DNA of 64,000 nucleotides from Xanthomonas euroxanthea (GCF_900476395.1 NZ_UIHB01000001.1:440217-504216); one strand, 5' to 3'; positions 36,976 through 46,317 are shown, counted from the stretch's first letter. The notes: generated from the sequence alone by a model not told the origin. Numbers and translations: made by a program.

Positions 36976-37394
36976 ATTCGCGTTCCAGGCTTGTCCCGGG
37001 ATGCCAATAAACCCTCGAGAAATCGGGGGTTTATCGTTGCTGGTCCGCCGAAATCCGGGAAGGCCCATTGAAATGATTTCAATGCAAGAACAATGGCCAT
37101 CTTCATGGCGAAGGATCAGATAGTCGTGCATTCGCGCTAAGTGCGTACCCGGGCGGTCCGGGTGCAGCTGGTGGATTCGACCGAGCAAACGCGGGTTGGC
37201 GGGCTCACGAGAGCCGGGGGCGCTTTCTCCAGTCGTATCACCGCTGGTCGACACCTTCGGGCAGCGGTGCATCGGGCGCATCGGTAAGGCACCGCTGCAG
37301 CGCTTGATCAGCTGCTGCCTCGGGACGCTTCCTTGGCAAGCACCTGGCTGCCTCCCGCAAAAGCCCGCTCCTTACCCACATGTCATGCGGTCGG
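36976..37394. other. Chromosomal region after the island, no gene seen
   Basis: 419 bp. It contains the displaced terminator (37007-37034) and a perfect 19-bp palindrome CATTGAAATGATTTCAATG (37066-37084). No supportable reading frame. Confidence 0.5.
37007..37034 (+). terminator. Terminator-like hairpin of the original tRNA-Arg locus
   Basis: Stem ATAAACCCTCGA / TCGGGGGTTTAT (one G-T wobble) with loop GAAA, following the distal att copy. It resembles the hairpin after the intact tRNA at 20971-20997 (shared AAACCC...GAGAAATC...GGGTTT). Confidence 0.7.
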
Positions 37395-37877
37395 TCAGGC
37401 CTCGGACGTTCCGGCATGAAGGTCTCCAGCGGAGAATGCCAGGCATTGGCTCTCCAGGTTACGGAGTACGCGCACCGCAATGCGCCCTTCGGTATCGTCC
37501 ATGCCGGCGATCAACTCTTTCCGCAGGCCGTCCAGCGCCTCGCCCAGTTTGAGCGACACCGCACGACCCCGTTCGGTCAGGTGCAGGGTTTTGGCGCGGC
37601 CATCGGACAGGTCCCTGCGCCGCTTCAGCAAACCGTCCCGTTCGAGTTGGGTGACCGATCGCGCAATGGCGGCCGGATCCAGCGCCGATTCCTCGGCCAC
37701 GTCTTTCTGGCGGATACCATCGCCCAGCCGGGCGATCACAAGAAGAACCGCCGCGATGGACAGGGAAACGCCCAGTTGCGCCAGGGCGATTCCTGCTGCG
37801 CGTTGCCAGGCGCGCCCGGCAGGCAGCACGGTCCAGGTCAGCGTCGTTCGCCAATCTTCGCCTTCGTGAAATGACAT
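37395..37877 (-). CDS. MarR-family transcriptional regulator
   Basis: Protein of 160 residues with a MarR winged helix-turn-helix: VSLSIAAVLLVIARLGDGIRQKDVAEESALDPAAIARSVTQLERDGLLKRRRDLSDGRAKTLHLTERGRAVSLKLGEAL. The wing motif DGRAKTLHLTERG is typical. It has an N-terminal dimerisation helix with Trp (EDWRTTLTWTVLPAGRAWQRA). The ligand and targets are unknown. It lies just outside the island, alone on the minus strand. An exported protein and the SDR further down could be targets, but no operator was identified. Confidence 0.9.
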   Translation of the reverse strand: MSFHEGEDWRTTLTWTVLPAGRAWQRAAGIALAQLGVSLSIAAVLLVIARLGDGIRQKDVAEESALDPAAIARSVTQLERDGLLKRRRDLSDGRAKTLHLTERGRAVSLKLGEALDGLRKELIAGMDDTEGRIAVRVLRNLESQCLAFSAGDLHAGTSEA

Positions 37878-38151
37878 ATCCCGTGAGTCCCATTGCTGAT
37901 GCGGCCGGGACGACGCGTCCGGGTTTCGCCTGTTTTCCCCGATACCTTAGCTTGATCTGCGCCGAGGCATTGAAGCGCTGGTCCGTTGTCGATGCATCAA
38001 TTAAATCCCATCCGCGTCTCGCCGTTCAATCGATTCGTCGTGCGTCCGTGCTGCGACCGTCGTGAAGAGCAGGATGGACAAGCGCAGGCGCAGGACCGTG
38101 GAGCTGGATGCGTCACCGGCGGCGCTCGGAGAGGCGGGAAGCATTCGGCTG

Positions 38152-38424
38152 TCAGGGGGCGCTACAAAAACGGGAGCCGTCTTCCTTGGTCAACGGCTGC
38201 TGTTGACGCTTGCCGTCCGGGGCAGTCCCTTCATACACCGCGCAGTTGCTGGCATCCCATTCAAAACGCGCGTCCTTGTAGTGATAACGCGCCTGGGCAC
38301 GCTCGAATGCCTTGACCTCTGCGCTGGGCAGGGCGCCATCGTCGATCTTGTGTTCCTTGGCGACGGGGGCGCCCGTGCACGCAGTAAGTGAAAGCGCAAG
38401 CGCTGACAGGAGACCTAGCTTCAT
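38152..38424 (-). CDS. Small lipoprotein
   Basis: Protein of 90 residues with a lipoprotein signal (MKLGLLSALALSLTAC, Cys at 16). The mature region is charged and short (KEHKIDDGALPSAEVKAFERAQARYHY) and has three further Cys in total with one near the end (SRFCSAP). The start at 38424 was chosen because it places the signal first and follows GTCTCC-complement GGAGAC-like purines; the 20 codons upstream have no signal character. Family not recognised. Confidence 0.7.
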   Translation of the reverse strand: MKLGLLSALALSLTACTGAPVAKEHKIDDGALPSAEVKAFERAQARYHYKDARFEWDASNCAVYEGTAPDGKRQQQPLTKEDGSRFCSAP

Positions 38425-38732
38425 GACCACTCCAATTCGGACGCTGACGTCGGGATAGATGGAAGGCCAGTGCGGCCCCGTCACGGAAGCAGACTGTAAG
38501 CAGGTCAGTATGAAATGTGCGTGCGAGTCCTATCGCCAGGAGCGACTGACAAGAGGTAACAAGCGCTCGTCAGGGTGGATGCGGACGGTACACGGAAACC
38601 GGCGTGCACGACTGACGCGTGCCGATTCCGCGCACCGGCCCATACCCACCTGATCAGTCCAAGCGTCTGTACTTTCGTCACTTGCTGGCGACTGACTGCC
38701 CTGGTGCCCGGATGCTGGAGGACGCCGCGGAC
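38425..38732. other. Gap between two small exported-protein genes
   Basis: 308 bp. It should hold the promoter of the small lipoprotein gene. No repeat, RNA or convincing frame was seen. Confidence 0.45.
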
Positions 38733-39095
38733 CTAATCCTTGCTGCCACTCGTGCCAAGGCGAATTGTCTGCTCGGCCTCGTCCAGGGTCCTGTTGTAGC
38801 TGGCGCTCTCACCCGCGCTGACGAATCCCTGCTGCTTCGCTCTCGTTGCGGAATCGGTGCGGACCCAGCTGAGCTTCTTCTCGATCTCCGCAGCCTGGGC
38901 ATTGGACAGCTTGCCTGCCTTGCGCGCCTCGGCCAGGCTAACGTTAATCGCCTCGTAACGTGCCAACACCTTGGCGTGCAGCGGATCAGGGGCGTGGCTG
39001 GCCCGCTGCTGTGCACGTGCGACGTTGACGGAACTCATTCCTGCGAAGACACCGATGCAGGTGGCAAATGTCATGAACATCAGCGTTTTCTTCAT
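38733..39095 (-). CDS. Small exported alpha-helical protein
   Basis: Protein of 120 residues with a signal peptide (MKKTLMFMTFATCIGVFAGM, cleavage likely after VARA) and a helical, charged mature part (HAKVLARYEAINVSLAEARK, AEIEKKLSWVRTDSATRAKQ). A GTG at 39107 is also in frame, but ATG at 39095 (MKKTL) has the better spacing to an AGGTG box. Periplasmic or secreted. The family is not recognised. Confidence 0.7.
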   Translation of the reverse strand: MKKTLMFMTFATCIGVFAGMSSVNVARAQQRASHAPDPLHAKVLARYEAINVSLAEARKAGKLSNAQAAEIEKKLSWVRTDSATRAKQQGFVSAGESASYNRTLDEAEQTIRLGTSGSKD

Positions 39096-39463
39096 GCGAT
39101 TTTTCACCTGTCATCGAATGCGAACCAACTGCCTGTCGAACCGGCCTGGACCGTGCCGCATGAGTATAGTCCAACGCCAAATTGACGGTGGATTGCTCTG
39201 AAATTTTGCATCTCGACGCGCGATTGCTGGACGCCGCCCAACAAAACCCGTGCAGCTACCACGCCGTACCGGAGGCGGCGCGGCAGTCACGGTGGTGGCG
39301 CAAGCGTTCCATCACTGCCACCACGTCGCCGCCCCTGATGTGCCGGTGCACTTCGCTGCTCACACGCTCCTTGGCAACGTCATCCCGCAGGCCAGGGCCC
39401 GGGAACGATGCCGGTTGAACCAGGCGTGGCAGCGAAGTCCCCACGCGTCTGACACGGGCAAGC
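39096..39463. other. Gap upstream of the small exported protein, no gene seen
   Basis: 368 bp between the exported-protein start and the SDR stop. No hairpin with a T tract, no RNA gene and no convincing frame. Confidence 0.45.
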
Positions 39464-40210
39464 TTACTGGGCGAGCAATCCACCATCGACGACATGCTCA
39501 TGCCCGGTGATGTAGGACGATTCGTCGGACGCCAGGAACAGAACCAGGTTGCTGACCTCGCTGGCCTTGGCGATGCGCCCTAGTGGGATCTGGGCAACGG
39601 CATCACCGCCGTTTTCGTCCGTCCCTTCCACCATCATCGGGGTCTGGATGAAGCCCGGGTGGACCGAGTTCACACGGATGTTGTCTGCGCCATATTCGAT
39701 TGCCGTCGCCTTGCTCATTCCGCGCACGGCGAACTTGCTGCCGACATAGGCCAGGCTCGGGAATCCGTAATTGGCTGCCATTCCGGCGATCGAGGAAATA
39801 TTGACGATCGATCCCACCTTCGCCTTCAGCATGGAGGGGATGACCGCCTTCATGCCAAGGTAAACGGCATTCTGGTTGATCGCACAGACCTTGAGGAAAT
39901 CTTCTTCGGAGATGTCCGCAGTCTTGGCAATGGGGCCCAGGATCCCTGCATTGTTGACCAGAATCGTGACGTTGCCGAATGCCGCTTCCGCTTCGGCCAC
40001 CACGTTCTGCCATGCGTCCCAGCTCGTGACGTCCTGCTGGACGAAGCGAACACGCTTGTCCAGCTCGGAGGCCAGTGCATGCCCTCCCTCGGCATTGATG
40101 TCAGTGAAAACAACGTGCGCACCCTCTTCAACGAAATTGCGCACATGCGACGCGCCCATGCCCTGTGCGGCACCGGTGACGATTGCGACTTTGCCTTGCA
40201 GTCTGCCCAT
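39464..40210 (-). CDS. SDR-family oxidoreductase (classical, NAD-binding)
   Basis: Classical short-chain dehydrogenase of 248 residues. Cofactor motif VTGAAQGMGASH (near 10-21), FTDINAEGG giving an Asp at the end of strand 2 (favours NAD), NNAGILGP, catalytic Ser in NISSIAG, and Tyr/Lys in AYVGSKFAVRG. The C-terminal segment is SSYITGHEHVVDGG. The start at 40210 (MGRLQGKV) lies 7 bp after AGGAG; a second ATG is directly upstream at 40213. It resembles 3-alpha/20-beta-hydroxysteroid and glucose dehydrogenase-type enzymes; the substrate is unknown. Confidence 0.88.
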   Translation of the reverse strand: MGRLQGKVAIVTGAAQGMGASHVRNFVEEGAHVVFTDINAEGGHALASELDKRVRFVQQDVTSWDAWQNVVAEAEAAFGNVTILVNNAGILGPIAKTADISEEDFLKVCAINQNAVYLGMKAVIPSMLKAKVGSIVNISSIAGMAANYGFPSLAYVGSKFAVRGMSKATAIEYGADNIRVNSVHPGFIQTPMMVEGTDENGGDAVAQIPLGRIAKASEVSNLVLFLASDESSYITGHEHVVDGGLLAQ

Positions 40211-40582
40211 CATTCTTCTCCTGCGATTGAGTGGCCTCGCGGCCGCTAGTCGAACTAGTGTGTGGAAATATAGATGACGGGTCAATTAATTACTGTCGAG
40301 GCGAAGAGGACGATCAGGTGGCCCTCGAGCGTTTCGCGCTGCATGGGCCGCGGCACTTTCGACAGCCACGTCGCAACACGACCATGTCCAGGCTCAGCGC
40401 GGCGAGCAGCTCCAACGCAAAAGCAAAACGCCATCGGCCCGCTGCAGTGACACTGCAGCGGGCCGATGGCGTTTCTGATCAGGGTTGCAGGCCGGCCTGA
40501 GTATCGACGCGGCGTTGCACTGTGATGCCAGCGATGCGCCGCTTGGCAGGGGGCGAGGAGCGCCGCCCTGCGCAGGCTCGGA
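40211..40582. other. Gap between SDR and HPF-like genes
   Basis: 372 bp. Its main feature is the perfect inverted repeat at 40426-40474. Otherwise no gene is seen. Confidence 0.5.
40426..40474. terminator. Perfect 24-bp inverted repeat, probable terminator of the HPF-like gene
   Basis: 24-bp perfect arms (starting AAACGCCATCGGCCCGCTGC) with a single central base. It lies 109 bp downstream of the HPF-like stop codon on the minus strand. The flanking A/T run is short, so it may act as a very stable 3' hairpin or bidirectional terminator. Confidence 0.6.
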
Positions 40583-40924
40583 TCAGAGCACGTCCGGCGG
40601 CGGTGTGGTGGCCTTGGCGTGCTGCTTGCCACGTGCGTGTTCGATGGCGGTGCGCAGCTTACGCGCGGCGCCGGTGACGGCCGAGGCCGTGGTTTCGGCA
40701 CTATTGGTGGCCGCGATCGGCGGCAGGCCGGCGACGTGCGCCTCGATGCTGCAGGTTCGATCCGCTGCGCCTCCGCGTTGGCCGTTTTCATCGCGCAAAT
40801 GCACGTCGACGCGGGTGATGTCGCTGGCGAAATGCGCCAGCTGGGCGGAGCAGGTCTTCTCGACATGCTGCACGACAGAGGGGTCATGCGGCACGTGCTT
40901 GTCGGTCTGGATCTGAATCTGCAT
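40583..40924 (-). CDS. HPF/RaiA-family ribosome-associated protein
   Basis: Protein of 113 residues with the hibernation-factor fold pattern: MQIQIQTDKHVPHDPSVVQHVEKTCSAQLAHFASDITRVDVHLRDENG, CSIEAHVAGLPPIAATNSAETTASAVTGAARKLRTAIEHARGK. The IEARVAG-like strand and the A-x-D/E-Ala helix are shared with HPF and YfiA. A strong ribosome binding site (AAGGAGA) precedes the start at 40924. Known members bind the 30S decoding site under stress. This paralogue is shorter in its N-terminal part than canonical HPF next to rpoN, so stress-specific use is likely but inferred. Confidence 0.8.
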   Translation of the reverse strand: MQIQIQTDKHVPHDPSVVQHVEKTCSAQLAHFASDITRVDVHLRDENGQRGGAADRTCSIEAHVAGLPPIAATNSAETTASAVTGAARKLRTAIEHARGKQHAKATTPPPDVL

Positions 40925-41192
40925 AGAGTGTCTCCTTCGCGGTCATCCGCTGCGTCTGCCGTAGCGGTGACTCGATTCTGCGACAGCGCACCGTTGCCGC
41001 AAGGTGACAAGCTGCACCGCGTTCATGCACAGGTTGGGATGGCCCGGCGGTGCACCCGCTGCGGCGGCCGGCGCCGTAACCGCGATCGCCAACGCGCCTC
41101 CAATCGCGCAGCACCCGTCACGCCTGGCGAGCTCTGCCAGGCTGAACCCTCACGGCAGCGGCGAACTGCCCGGCTGCGGGCAGTGGATTAAG

Positions 41193-43700
41193 ATGCCGGC
41201 ACCGCGCTGGTGTGCGCCTGTCCGATGTCTGCCTGTGTCCGAATTCCGAGTTGCCCTGGGTGCCCGTCGCGGCGTGTTGCAGCGTGTGCTGTTGCTGGTC
41301 GCGTTGTGGATGGTGTGCGTGGGTGCCGCCATCGCGCAGGACGACGACACCCTGCTGGAGACCGCGCAGACGCAGCTCGACAGCATGCAGAAGGTGCTGA
41401 CCCAGGCCGACGCGGGCATGGAGAAGGCCGATACCGAGCAGCTGGGCAAGCTGACCGAGGACGTCGCCGGCGCGCAGCGGCAGGCGCAGGATCTGGTGCG
41501 CACGCTGGAGCAACCGCTCAAGGAGCTCAACGGGCGCTTGGAGGGGCTTGGTGTCGCGGCGCAAAACGAACCGGCCGACCTGGTCAAACAGCGCAAGGCG
41601 CTGACCAAGGAGCGCGATCAGCTCAATGCCGAGTTCATCCGGGCCACGCTGCTGGCCTCCAACGCCAAGGACCTGGCCGACCGGCTCGAACGCGAGCGCG
41701 TACAACGCTTCAGCGTGCAGCTCTCCACACGGGTGGCCTCGCCGTTGTCGCCGACGTTATGGCATCAGATCGGGCAGCAGTGGCCGGACGATCGTGCCCG
41801 CCTGCAGGCCTTGTCCGACAAGACGGTGCAGCTGGTGCAGGCAGGTGTGGCAGCCAATGGCATGGGCGGACTGATCACCGCTGCCGTGGTCGCGTTGTTG
41901 CTGGCACTGCCGCTGCGCATCTTCCTGCGCCACCTGGGGCGTCGCTATGCGGCCTCGCGTGCGCCCGGCGGACGCCTGCGGCGCTCGGGGCTGGCCCTGT
42001 GGTTTCTGCTGGTCGGCACGTTGAGTCTGGGGATTGCGGCATTCGTGCTGGTCGAAGGTATCCGCGCGCTCGGCGAGCTGCCCGATGACCTGGACCAGCT
42101 GCTGACCGGGTTTGTCGCCATCAGCGTGGTGGCTGCCTTCGTCGGTTCGCTCAGTGCCAGCCTGTTGATGAAACACCAGCCCAGCTGGCGCCTGTTCCCG
42201 CTGGACGATGCCACCGTCGACCGCCTGCGCGTGCATTGCCTGGCCACCGCAGCAGTGATCTGGTTCAGCGGCATGGCGATCAAGATCAACGAGGTGGCCG
42301 GCAGCAGTCCGGCGTTGACCGCCGCCACCGATGCGGTGGCGGCGCTGCTGTATGCGGGGTTGATCCTGTCGGCGCTGGCCGGGTTGACTCTGTCCTTGCG
42401 CGCGCACGCGGCAAATGCCGGCGTGGCCGATCCGGACAGCGATGCGCCGCCGCCGGTGGTCACGCGCGGTGGCGGCTTCATCGTGCTGATCCGCCTGCTG
42501 GGTCATCTGGCGGTGATCTTCGCGTTGATCGCAGCCCTGTTCGGCTATCTCAATCTGGCCTTGTTCGTGGAGCGGCAGATCATCTGGATCACCCTGGTGT
42601 GCAGTCTGCTCGGCCTGCTGGTGGTCTTTACCGACGATCTGATGACCTGGCTGTTCAAGCCGGACGGCCGTTTCAGCCGGGCGTTGTCGCATGCGCTCAG
42701 CATCGGCAGCGGACGCCTGGTGCAGCTCGGGCTGCTGATCTCTGCCGCGACACGGGTGTTGCTGGTGCTGCTGGGCATCGCGGTGCTGCTGACGCCGTAT
42801 GGCGCCAATATCAGCGTGGTCACCGACTGGGCGGAGAACATCGCCCACGGCATCACCATCGGCAAGGAGCTGGTGATCACCCCGGGCGACGTGTTCAGGG
42901 CGCTGTGCGTGTTCCTGCTCGGCATGGGGCTGGTGCACGTGGTGCAGCAGTGGTTGCTCAACACCTATCTGCCCAAGACCGAGCTCGATGACGGTGCGCG
43001 TAATTCCATCAGCACCGTGGCGCGTTATCTGGGCTGGCTGATCGTGGTGGTGTGGGGCCTGACCGCATTGGGCCTGGATCTGAAGCGGCTTGCGCTGGTG
43101 TTGAGTGCGTTGTCGGTGGGCATCGGTTTCGGTCTGCAGGCGATCACGCAGAACTTCGTGTCGGGTCTGATCCTGCTGGCCGAGCGGCCGGTGAAGATCG
43201 GCGATTGGGTACGCATCGGCGATCAGGAGGGCGATGTACGCAAGATCAGCGTGCGTGCGACCGAGATCCAGGTCGGCGACCGCTCCACCCTGATCGTGCC
43301 CAACTCGGAATTGATCACCAAGAGCGTGCGCAACATGACGCTGTCCAACCCGATGGGCCGGGTGCAACTGCAGTTTTCGGTGCCGCTGGAAACCGACGTG
43401 GCAAAGGTGCGCAACATGCTGCTGGACCTGTTCGCCGAGCACACCAAGGTGCTGGCCGACCCGGCACCCTCGGTGTTCATCGATTCGCTGGCCGGCGGGC
43501 ACGTCAACTTCAATTCGTTCGCCTACGTGCGCAGCCCGCGCGATTCGTATGGGGTGCGCAGCGAGCTGTTCTTTGCGTTGCTGCAGCGGATGGAAACGGC
43601 GGGGATTGCGCTGCAGTCGCCGCAGGAAATCCGCTTCAGCCGTGCAGGTGCTGCGGTGGCGCGCGATCCGGGCGATGGCACGCCGGCATCGGAAGACTGA
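41193..43700 (+). CDS. Large MscS-family mechanosensitive channel with DUF3772 periplasmic domain
   Basis: Inner-membrane channel of about 835 residues. A signal-like segment (VLQRVLLLVALWMVCVGAAIAQ) leads into a Gln/Leu-rich coiled coil (DTLLETAQTQLDSMQKVLTQ...) of DUF3772 type. Several transmembrane helices follow, then the MscS core: ALVLSALSVGIGFGLQAITQNFVSGLILLAERPVKIGDWVRIGDQEGDVRKISVRATEIQ, VPNSELITKSVRNMTLSNP. The start may be ATG 41193 or GTG 41235; neither has a strong ribosome binding site, and the GTG would give a more usual signal peptide. MscK/MscM-like channels release solutes on osmotic downshift. Confidence 0.9.
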   Translation: MPAPRWCAPVRCLPVSEFRVALGARRGVLQRVLLLVALWMVCVGAAIAQDDDTLLETAQTQLDSMQKVLTQADAGMEKADTEQLGKLTEDVAGAQRQAQDLVRTLEQPLKELNGRLEGLGVAAQNEPADLVKQRKALTKERDQLNAEFIRATLLASNAKDLADRLERERVQRFSVQLSTRVASPLSPTLWHQIGQQWPDDRARLQALSDKTVQLVQAGVAANGMGGLITAAVVALLLALPLRIFLRHLGRRYAASRAPGGRLRRSGLALWFLLVGTLSLGIAAFVLVEGIRALGELPDDLDQLLTGFVAISVVAAFVGSLSASLLMKHQPSWRLFPLDDATVDRLRVHCLATAAVIWFSGMAIKINEVAGSSPALTAATDAVAALLYAGLILSALAGLTLSLRAHAANAGVADPDSDAPPPVVTRGGGFIVLIRLLGHLAVIFALIAALFGYLNLALFVERQIIWITLVCSLLGLLVVFTDDLMTWLFKPDGRFSRALSHALSIGSGRLVQLGLLISAATRVLLVLLGIAVLLTPYGANISVVTDWAENIAHGITIGKELVITPGDVFRALCVFLLGMGLVHVVQQWLLNTYLPKTELDDGARNSISTVARYLGWLIVVVWGLTALGLDLKRLALVLSALSVGIGFGLQAITQNFVSGLILLAERPVKIGDWVRIGDQEGDVRKISVRATEIQVGDRSTLIVPNSELITKSVRNMTLSNPMGRVQLQFSVPLETDVAKVRNMLLDLFAEHTKVLADPAPSVFIDSLAGGHVNFNSFAYVRSPRDSYGVRSELFFALLQRMETAGIALQSPQEIRFSRAGAAVARDPGDGTPASED

Positions 43701-43763
43701 GCCGGCCCGTGCACGATGCGCGGCGTGTGCTGCGCTGGCGGTGCAGCTAAAATTCGCAGGGTC

Positions 43764-43866
43764 GAGGGCGCGGCGCCCTCACCGCTTGCGGGACATGCCG
43801 TGAACCCATCCCTGGGGGCTCGGTGGCGGCATCCATGCCGCCACACGGTCCCGCAACCGGCAAGGA
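43764..43866. repeat. Palindromic repeat element, copy 1
   Basis: Contains a 17-bp palindrome (GAGGGCGCGGCGCCCTC, 43764-43780), TTGCGGGAC paired with GTCCCGCAA (43786-43794 and 43848-43856) and an inner perfect hairpin GTGGCGGCAT/ATGCCGCCAC (43823-43844). The GGCATCCATGCCGCC core recurs in the element at 44007 as GGCATGGATGCCGC. Confidence 0.7.
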
Positions 43867-44006
43867 CACCGCACCAGACAGTCGGTCGTCGCTCATTTGA
43901 AAAGCTGCCTGTCGTGCGGTGTGCATCAGACATGGAGCCGATACGTCATGAGCGTACGACGCATCCAGCACCGCTCTTACCGTGCACACCGACCGACTCG
44001 ATAGGT

Positions 44007-44108
44007 CCTTGCCCGCTCACCGTCGCGGGACCCTGAGCGGCATGGATGCCGCGCCGGAGCCTACATGGACGTACTTGCGGCGTGTCCCGCGATGGTGGGC
44101 GGGCAAGG
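44007..44108. repeat. Palindromic repeat element, copy 2
   Basis: 25-bp arms beginning CCTTGCCCGCTCACCGTCGC (44007-44031) and ending GGTGGGCGGGCAAGG (44084-44108), with two mismatches between arms. The centre has GGCATGGATGCCGC and CTACATGGACGTACTTGCGG, typical of an abundant Xanthomonas intergenic repeat. It has no coding capacity, so it is a MITE-like or extragenic palindrome. Confidence 0.75.
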
Positions 44109-44208
44109 GCCCTGCAGCCAGGCCGCACATCGCATGCTTCGGCTTCGGCCTTGCCTTTGCCTTTACCTCATCCACATCCCTCGACCGAGACCGAGACGAT
44201 GGCCCGGC

Positions 44209-46317
44209 TCAGGAGCGATCCGCGACCTGGCTCTGTTTCACCAGGGCCAGATCGTCCACGCTGACATCTTCGGTGTAGTCCAGCCAGGCACGGATCTCCA
44301 GATCGTCCACCGCATGTTCCAGGCCCACCGGCATGCGGATGCGACCGGCCGCATCGGGCACCACCCACTGCTGGGCCAGCACCACCTTGCGCTCTGACGA
44401 GACGGCCTCCACCCAGAAGGCCCGCGTCGGCCGGCGCTTGGCGTACAGCTCCAGCATGTAACGACCGGCCTCGGTCTTGCGGGCAGTCTGGGTGAGCATG
44501 ATCGGTTGGCGCACGCGGGGGCGCGGGCCTTGCTGGCTGGCCTCCAGCGGCGCGTCCACGGCGATGCCGCGGGTCAGGTCCGGATCGCGATACAGCTTCA
44601 TGCTCTGGTGGCGGTCGACCACCAATGCGCACCAATCGCCATCGGCCGAACCGTCCTCGAACGCCGTGCAGCGATCCACATACGCCAGCGTGCCCTCGGT
44701 GTGGGTGCGATCGAACTGGCGCGAGGTGTTTTCCAGATAGACGGTTTTGAGATTGGTGTCGTCGTCGTATTCCAGCAGCACCGGCGGGCGCACCTGTTGC
44801 ACGCCCACCACCACATCGCCATTGCCGTTGATGCGCAGCATGCGTGTGCTGCGCCCGGTCCACAGCGTGCGCGCGTAGGCGAGATAGCGCGGGTAGTCCT
44901 TGCCGCTGTCGCGGCTGGCCGCCACGCTGGCGCTGGGAGGCGCGTCGCTGGACAGCAGCGAGCGGCCAAAGCCCAGCGTGCGCATGCCCGGTTCCAGCAG
45001 CTGCAACAGCGTTGCACCCGAATCCAGCGTGCTGCCCGCGCGCGTGACCACTTGTTGCGGAGCGATGTCCTTGCCGAGGAACAGCAGCAGGTTTTCGCGC
45101 TTCTGCTTGGCGAGCACGTCGCTGAGATCGTTGGGCATCGCCAGGTGATCGGAAGCAATCACGATGATTGTGTTCTTGCCGTAGCGGCTGTTGCGAATGC
45201 GCGTGACCAGCTCGCCGATCAGCCGGTCGCTGCACTTGATCGCATGCAGCAGCCCGATGTCGCCCAGTGCGCTGTCGTAGTGCTGGCCCTTGCAGGCCAG
45301 CGGCAGATGGCCGGCAGGGTGGTGGGTGTCCATGGTCAGCGTGGTGAGCATGAACGGCTGGCCGGCGCGCGACAGCGTCTGGAAGCTGTCCCAGGCATCG
45401 TCCAGCAGCACATCGTCGTGCACGCCCCAGGCGGAAAAGTGCTTGGGAGCCACGCCCTTGTCGCGGAAGTAGCTGACGTCGTGCACCACATCGAAACCAT
45501 GGCTGGACAGAAAGCTGCCCTTGCCGGCAAAGCTGGCATCGGCGCCGCCGACATAGTGATTGCGGTAGCCCTGATCCTTGAGATAGTCGCCCAGGCAGCG
45601 TGCTTCGGGCAGGAACAAGCCCATGCGGCCCATGCTGTTTTCATCGCCGGGCGCGGTGGTCAGCGGCACGCCGCACATCGAAGCGACCATGCCGGCGATA
45701 GTCCAGCCGCTGCCTTCGGTGGAGGTGAGGTTGCGTACGTCCACTGCCTCGCTGGCCAGGGCGCGCAGGTTCGGCATCAGGCCAGGAAACACCTTTTCAT
45801 CGAAGTAGGTGCGTTCCAGGCTCTCGCCGTAGATCCACACGATGTTCTTGCGCTTCTGCAAGGGCTGCTGCGGCACCAGGTATTCCGGCACCACGGTGGC
45901 GTAATCCACGGGGCGCAACTGGTAGTACAGGCGCTTGCCGTCGCGGTACAAGGGGCTGACCGCGATGCTGACCAGCAACATCATCACGAAGGCGCCAAAC
46001 ACCGCGTTGCCTCCGCGCGGGCGACGGAAACGCCGCACCTTCAGCAACACCAGCGGGCTGAGCGACAGCAGCACCATGCCGATAAACACGGCGATATAGG
46101 CGGAAAAATCGCTGACGCCGGCACCGTCCATGTCCGCGCGCAGGTGATACAGCGTGGCGGCGTTGATGCCATCGCCGCTGAGTCGATCCACCAGGCCCCA
46201 GGCACTGAGCAACAGCAGCAGCAACGACAACAGACCGGCCTTCAACCACGCCAGACGCGGCGAGGCGACCAAGAGCCAAAGCAGGAGCAACAGCGAAAAC
46301 AACAACATCCAATGCAT
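44209..46317 (-). CDS. opgB: Phosphoglycerol transferase I (periplasmic glucan modification)
   Basis: Inner-membrane enzyme of 702 residues that transfers phosphoglycerol from phosphatidylglycerol to osmoregulated periplasmic glucans. There are four N-terminal transmembrane helices (MHWMLLFSLLLLLWLLV onward), then GDGINAATLYHLRADMDGAGVSD as in E. coli MdoB. The LTA-synthase/alkaline phosphatase-like domain has IYGESLERTYFDE, GWTIAGMVASMCGVPL, MDTHHPAGH and IVIASDHLAMPNDL (metal ligands). The start at 46317 puts the first helix at the N-terminus. Single gene, convergent with the channel gene. Both serve osmotic adaptation. Confidence 0.92.
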   Translation of the reverse strand: MHWMLLFSLLLLLWLLVASPRLAWLKAGLLSLLLLLLSAWGLVDRLSGDGINAATLYHLRADMDGAGVSDFSAYIAVFIGMVLLSLSPLVLLKVRRFRRPRGGNAVFGAFVMMLLVSIAVSPLYRDGKRLYYQLRPVDYATVVPEYLVPQQPLQKRKNIVWIYGESLERTYFDEKVFPGLMPNLRALASEAVDVRNLTSTEGSGWTIAGMVASMCGVPLTTAPGDENSMGRMGLFLPEARCLGDYLKDQGYRNHYVGGADASFAGKGSFLSSHGFDVVHDVSYFRDKGVAPKHFSAWGVHDDVLLDDAWDSFQTLSRAGQPFMLTTLTMDTHHPAGHLPLACKGQHYDSALGDIGLLHAIKCSDRLIGELVTRIRNSRYGKNTIIVIASDHLAMPNDLSDVLAKQKRENLLLFLGKDIAPQQVVTRAGSTLDSGATLLQLLEPGMRTLGFGRSLLSSDAPPSASVAASRDSGKDYPRYLAYARTLWTGRSTRMLRINGNGDVVVGVQQVRPPVLLEYDDDTNLKTVYLENTSRQFDRTHTEGTLAYVDRCTAFEDGSADGDWCALVVDRHQSMKLYRDPDLTRGIAVDAPLEASQQGPRPRVRQPIMLTQTARKTEAGRYMLELYAKRRPTRAFWVEAVSSERKVVLAQQWVVPDAAGRIRMPVGLEHAVDDLEIRAWLDYTEDVSVDDLALVKQSQVADRS

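Larger units (their letters stand above)
43701..44208. other. Intergenic region with repeat elements, no gene
   Basis: 508 bp between convergent mscS-type and opgB genes. Most of it is made of two related palindromic elements (43764-43866 and 44007-44108). Short frames across them lack coding character. Confidence 0.55.
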
